NCBI GenBank assembly: GCA_026770575.1
Contig: MU657580.1
Location: forward strand, 1 to 12,001
Direction of reading: 5' to 3'
Source: Pelagophyceae sp. CCMP2097
Taxonomy: Eukaryota > Sar > Pelagophyceae
DNA: 12,001 nt
Shown: positions 8,458 to 12,001 of the stretch, one piece after another
Layout of the letters: every line of letters begins with the position of its first letter
Position numbering within the stretch: the first letter of the stretch is position 1
Program-made: the position numbers and the translations under genes
The notes under the pieces: generated by a model
The model's input: the letters and a program-made list of their open reading frames with translations, nothing else
Told to the model about the DNA's origin: nothing
Database searches by the model: none

Positions 8458-8522
8458 TTACCAGGGGCAATTTTGTCTGTCCGTCTGTCCTTCTGTCCGT
8501 CCTTCCGTCTGCCCCCGGGTAA
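8458..8522. repeat. pyrimidine microsatellite between inverted arms
   Basis: A CTGTCCGT-type microsatellite (about 8475-8510) is nearly pure pyrimidine on the plus strand. It is bounded by TTACCAGGGGCA (8458-8469) and TGCCCCCGGGTAA (8510-8522), which are near-perfect reverse complements. The repeat therefore sits as the loop of a hairpin. Confidence 0.55.
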
Positions 8523-8539
8523 ATCCGTGAGGTTCCACC

Positions 8540-8700
8540 TTTGGGAAGAAAAGGGCAGCAACTCGGCCAATTCAGCGATTGGTGGTTGATGCGGTTGCTA
8601 AAATTGGGAGTGGAGGTCGAGCAGGAGCCTCATTGGAATCATCATAGAAGAAGTTTTATGTCACAGGTTCGAATCTGGTCGGCCGCAAAAAAAAAAAAAA
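8540..8700 (+). repeat. possible tRNA-derived SINE fragment
   Basis: GGTTCGAATCT at 8666-8676 matches the Pol III box B (T-arm) consensus at 10 of 11 positions. The flanks ACAGG and CTGGT could form a T-stem with one mismatch. Eleven bases later comes a run of 14 A (8687-8700) and an A-rich tail to about 8755. Box B followed by a poly-A tail is typical of tRNA-derived SINEs. I could not find a convincing box A or fold a full tRNA, so this is tentative. Confidence 0.3.
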
Positions 8701-8814
8701 GAAAAGAAATAGGAATTCCTAGCTCAATAAGAAATAAAAAAATAAAAAATAAAGATAAGGAGGATTTGAAGGTTCGGCGATAGTTAAATAATTTTAATTA
8801 TTTACGTGGGCATT

Positions 8815-9106
8815 AGAGAACTTTAGCTCAAAGTGACACCCTATCTAAAGTGATACCCTATCAAATAAAACCCCGTTAAAAGCCCGTTGATATATAGAGC
8901 TTGCAGTGATCTCTCCGTTCAACGGAACCACGTACAACTCTCAAACTCGCGAGCCAAATCAAAGTAGTACCTAGGTACTACTTTGGCCCGAGGGCAACCC
9001 CGAGGCACCCCAGCCGACTCCCGTCCCGGGATATGAGTTTGATCTTGTCCGATGGATACGATAGGATATGAATCCGATAGGGTATCACTTTGAGCTGAAG
9101 CTCTCT
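8815..9106. mobile_element. MITE-like element with 31-bp terminal inverted repeats
   Basis: The ends 8815-8845 and 9076-9106 are inverted repeats matching at 28 of 31 positions, sharing AGCTCAAAGTGA and CCCTATC. The 292-bp body has no coding capacity. Just inside the left end the AAAGTGAYACCCTATC unit is duplicated (8830-8845 and 8847-8862). Flanking ATT on both sides (8812-8814, 9107-9109) could be a target-site duplication; a TA duplication (8814-8815, 9106-9107) is equally compatible and would suggest a Tc1/mariner-type parent. Both are short, so the superfamily is undecided. Confidence 0.6.
8960..8985. repeat. 26-bp perfect palindrome inside the MITE-like element
   Basis: The sequence centred on CCTAGG (8970-8975) reads identically on both strands for 26 bp with no loop: CAAAGTAGTAC, then CTAGGTACTACTTTG. 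It lies in the middle of the inverted-repeat element and may be part of its foldback structure. Confidence 0.7.
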
Positions 9107-9109
9107 ATT

Positions 9110-10043
9110 GCAATGAGATTAGTCTGTATCCTTCGCTCGAAGACGGGTCATCCGTGTGCCTCCGGCGCGCTCTTGTAATACTCTACCAACTTGGAATTCC
9201 TAGGTTCTAGCCCTCTCTTTTGGCAGAAAGTCTTTCTCGGGCGGTAGGGATTCCTCAGCGCGCGCGCTCCCTGGAGGTCGCGAGTGGCGCGTTCGACGCG
9301 CAGCGTTGCGGGCCATACTGAGTACCAAAAGTTTACCGCCGTCGCGCGCGCGCGCCACCCGCAATATGCGAAAAAAGGGGGGAAGAGAGCCGCAGGGCGC
9401 TCGCGGCGCGCTTCGTGGGCCGCTCAGGGTGGCCATCTTCTCGGGGCGGCGACTGAAGGGTACGATGCGGCCCTCTTGAGCCAGCGGCGCCGCGACGAAG
9501 GCCGGCGGGTGACACCATGTGTACAGTGGATTTCCTATCAGGACATCAGACTGGCGATTTCCTATCGACCCGAACTCCGAACTCCGAAACCCGAAACATG
9601 AACTTGAATACCAAATATCCCATAACTCCACAGAAGCAGAATACAGAATACTAAACTACTCTCCTTCTCCTCTCCTTTTCTACGGTTATGGTTCCTACGA
9701 CGCTGCTCGGACGCGTGTGAGACTCGCACCTACGATCAACGTACTCGGTTCGCGCGCGTCCGTACGTGCGCAGAACTCTTCGTGCTATAGTGCCCATCTC
9801 AAGGTAGGTGGCACCGGAGGCACACCCGACGCGTGTTCACGCTTCGGGGCTTTGCTGCAGCTGCCGCTGCACGGGCATCGTCGCTGACGAGCCCATCTTA
9901 CTGTGTGACTGCGCCAAGCGAGTCCACAACCGCATAGCGTTTGACCGTCTGCGCGTACTAGCCCGCCGCGGTCCAATTCGTCCAAGACGCACCCGTGGCT
10001 TCGGACTCGCGCAGATCACGCTGCCTTTCGCGCTGCGACTACG
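9110..10043. other. spacer upstream of the retroelement frame; 5' LTR not identified
   Basis: A Ty1/copia element should have a 5' LTR and primer-binding site just before gag, but the matching 3' LTR is outside the window and I could not delimit one. Seen here are a direct repeat GATTTCCTATC (9529-9539, 9556-9566), a CGAACTC/CGAAACC repeat run (9570-9597) and a CG alternation near 9343-9355. An 89-codon frame at 9808-10074 has a CCSCRC and LLCDCAKRVH pattern that is only weakly zinc-finger-like. Confidence 0.4.
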
Positions 10044-11030
10044 ATGGTTGCTACCACGTACGACGCCTTTATGAAGGCGTGGAAGCACGGCTTCTTCTCG
10101 GCGACGCACGATGACGCTGCGGACCGCGAGCACTTCGACGATTACAAAGTGCGTTTGGTCACGGTTGAGCCCTCTCTCACGTCTGTGATGGTTCCCTCGA
10201 CGGCCGGCAATGACGCAACCATGCTTACGGCTGACGCCGCGGTGTGTGCTTTGCTTTTACGCGTGCTACGTTCGACGACTCAGCTCGACTCGTTTCGTCT
10301 CGTCCGCGACGCGACGAACGGCCGTGACGCGTGGTTCGCGCTCGCCGAGTCGTGCGGCCACGCCTTGGCGGGGGTTCGCGCGCGGCGTGCACTCAAACTT
10401 CAGATTGCAGCTTTACAATGGCGCGGCTTCCCGTCTGGCGCGCGTTACACGGCAGAGGCACAGTGACTCAGCCTGCTTTTTGGATCTAACGCAAACGCAC
10501 TGGCCGACTTGCGGCTCGCGGTCGTCGACGGCATTGCGCCGCACAACGGCAATGCCCCAGCGGCATTTGAGTACCTTTACGACGCTGTACTCGACGACGA
10601 AAACGCCACGGTTTCTGCGATGCTCTCGCGCACCCGCCTCGTCGCGCGCGAGAAGTCGCTCGACAACAAGACTTCCGGTGCGCACCATATCGTGGCGATG
10701 AGTGAGATTTTATCGACCGCCGGCGCTGCGTTGCGCTTCTCTTTGCCGCGCCCGGGTGAGCCTGTGCCGCGTTGCTCGGTGTGCTTCGGCGGCGGCCACC
10801 TTCCGGGCAGTTGCTAAACGCCGGGCGACTTTGCGCGTAACGTGTGCGCGTTTTGCTGGAAAGCTGGGCACGACCTCGCAGCGTGTCCGTCCAAGCCTAC
10901 GAACCGCGCCTGGAAGCTCGGTGACGCTGTGCCAGTGCGGTTTTATCCGCCCGCGGACAAGCGGACGGCGCGACCAGACGAGCGGCACTGCTTTAACTGT
11001 GACAAGCAGGGCCACGTCGCGAAGGACTGC
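10044..11030 (+). pseudogene. gag: gag of the copia element, interrupted by two in-frame stops
   Basis: Starting at the ATG at 10044 (MVATTYDAFMKAWKHG), the frame reads through a capsid-like region containing LDSFRLVRDATNGRDAWFAL. It meets a TGA at 10464-10466, continues in the same frame with LSLLFGSNANALADLRLAVV, and reaches a first zinc knuckle CSVCFGGGHLPGSC (10773-10814), directly followed by TAA (10815-10817). It goes on in the same frame through a second knuckle CAFCWKAGHDLAAC (10845-10886) and a third CFNCDKQGHVAKDC (10989-11030). All three fit C-x2-C-x4-H-x4-C exactly. There is no frameshift between the pieces. The simplest reading is two point nonsense mutations. Leaky termination is the alternative. 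Host genes nearby all end in TGA, so TGA is a normal stop here. Confidence 0.75.
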
Positions 11031-12001
11031 CGCATGCCCAAGAAGGCGACGTCGGCATCCGCGTCTCCTGCGATGGTCGCCATCGACGCGCCCACTCCGC
11101 CAAGTTTACCGTCGCTGTTCGTCGGCGACATGTGCCCGTGCACAGTCCTCGACCAACGGCCAGAGCCGATTATTGGGTGCCGCATTATCGGCCTTGACTC
11201 GATGGCTCAAGTGCACGTCTTCTGCGACGGCGCTGGCCACGCGCACGACGAGCTCGCGCCGCCGCGCAACAACGACGCCCAGCCCGCGGTCATCAAGGCG
11301 GGTGCAGTCAACCCGCACGTCGTCGTCTCGTCGGGCTCGTACTACGGCCGATTTCTCGGCGGCGAGACGATTTGTATCAGCGACGTCAACATCGTGCCGT
11401 CGTTCGGCATCGACGTCTTATCGTTAGGTATTCTTTTGGAGAAGGGATGCCGCATCATGCTCGACGACTCGCCATACCTTTGTCTGCCCAGCGGCGTTTG
11501 CGTTCCCGTTGTCCCATGTGGCAGACTCTTCTGGATTTACATCAAGGATGCACCCAAGCTTGCACCGTCTTCGCATGCGTCGGGCACGCTGCAGCGCGCG
11601 GCCGACGTCGCTCGCGTCGAAAGCATTGCAGTCGCCGTCGTCTCGGCGCTGCGGTCGTACCCGGCGCCGCCCGCTCCCGCGTCGCGCTCTGCTTCCGACC
11701 GCCCGGCTCCGCGGTTCGCGGCCGGATTTGCGCCGACACGCGACAACGTCCGTGCGCTCGTTGGCCACGCGAGCGACAAGATCGTCGACGCGACGTGCCT
11801 TGAGTACGGCATTGTCAAGCCACCGCCCGAGGCCACGCAGTCCATCGTCTCTCGCTTTGCAAACGCGACGCGCGCGCCGACGCACACACAAAGCCGCACG
11901 CTCGTCGCCGTCGCTTCGCAGCGGCGCTGGCAGTTTGATCTCATAGGCCCCTTTACCGTTCGGTCGGCGTACGGATCAAAGTTTCTGCTCCATGGCGTGG
12001 C
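10818..12001 (+). CDS. pol: pol part of the copia element: protease and integrase N-terminus (3' partial)
   Basis: From 10818 the frame is open for 394 codons to the window edge. After the zinc knuckles comes the protease region: IIGLDSMAQVHVF, with the putative catalytic Asp at 11196-11198, then GGETICISDVNIVPSFGIDV and LSLGILLEKGCRIMLDD, the usual NLLSVGQLLEKG-type segment. The GAG-pre-integrase region has RALVGHASDKIVDAT and LEYGIVKPP. The integrase core begins WQFDLIGPFTVRSAYGSKF with the first DDE Asp at 11937-11939. The expected protease DSGA reads DSMA. Only one of the four HHCC zinc ligands (His at 11766) is clearly kept. Upstream translation is blocked by the stops in gag unless they are read through. 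Confidence 0.82.

Larger units (their letters stand above)
10044..12001 (+). mobile_element. Ty1/copia-type LTR retrotransposon, 5' half
   Basis: The order gag, CCHC zinc knuckles, aspartic protease, GAG-pre-integrase and integrase, in one frame, is the Ty1/copia arrangement. The window ends a few codons after the first integrase catalytic Asp, so the rest of integrase, reverse transcriptase, RNase H and the 3' LTR lie beyond 12001. The upstream boundary is unknown; 10044 is only the first ATG of the gag frame. Confidence 0.85.

Noticed and set aside
9284..9601. 105-codon plus-strand frame and an overlapping 143-codon minus-strand frame (9200-9631)
   Set aside because: Neither shows a motif, and both are within the length expected by chance in GC-rich DNA.
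9808..10074. PHD- or RING-like finger (CCSCRC ... LLCDCAKRVH)
   Set aside because: Cysteine spacing is C-x-C rather than C-x2-C and the final HxxC cysteine is missing; it is also out of frame with gag.
10464..10466. Reassignment of TGA as a sense codon
   Set aside because: All three host genes in the window end at TGA in the expected place, so TGA is a stop in this genome.
1..12001. CRISPR array, bacterial defence system or operon
   Set aside because: There are no regularly spaced repeats and no prokaryotic gene organisation; genes have spliceosomal introns.

Overview
The window looks like nuclear DNA of a GC-rich unicellular eukaryote. The protein-coding genes are split by short spliceosomal introns (about 49-142 nt, mostly GT-AG with at least one GC-AG). 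They include a FACT-complex subunit and a TEX9-type ciliary/centriolar protein, so the organism probably makes flagella or centrioles at some stage. A microalga of the stramenopile or haptophyte kind would fit the base composition, intron style and retroelement type, but that placement is inference. Nothing prokaryotic is present: no operons, Shine-Dalgarno sites or CRISPR.

Layout. (1) 2-1662, plus strand: the 3' part of a five-exon gene for a PARP-type zinc-finger protein with acidic and Ala-rich low-complexity tracts. A perfect 16-bp hairpin lies about 115 nt past its stop. (2) 2180-4958, plus strand: a complete six-exon SSRP1 gene (FACT subunit) with N-terminal POB3-like domains, a middle PH/Rtt106-like region, an acidic/basic tail and an HMG box split by the last intron. 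(3) 5154-6668, minus strand: a complete six-exon TEX9-like coiled-coil gene, convergent with SSRP1, with 195 nt between the stop codons. (4) 6669 to about 10043: roughly 3.4 kb without a recognisable protein gene. It is a mosaic of AT-rich blocks, a GC-rich low-complexity block, several hairpins and palindromes, a MITE-like element with 31-bp terminal inverted repeats, a tRNA-like/poly-A stretch, and a possible structured RNA behind a TATA-like box. (5) 10044-12001, plus strand: the 5' half of a Ty1/copia-type retrotransposon (gag with three CCHC zinc knuckles, protease, start of integrase). It reads as one frame broken only by an in-frame TGA and an in-frame TAA. It runs off the window.

How the parts relate: the two plus-strand host genes both encode probable chromatin/DNA-associated nuclear proteins, and the convergent gene is cytoskeletal. 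I see no evidence of a functional cluster. From about 6.7 kb onward the window is repeat-rich, and the retroelement carries signs of decay or unusual biology (two stops, an altered protease motif, an altered integrase zinc finger). Exon boundaries were worked out by hand from splice dinucleotides, reading frame and family similarity. The least certain ones are flagged in the entries.
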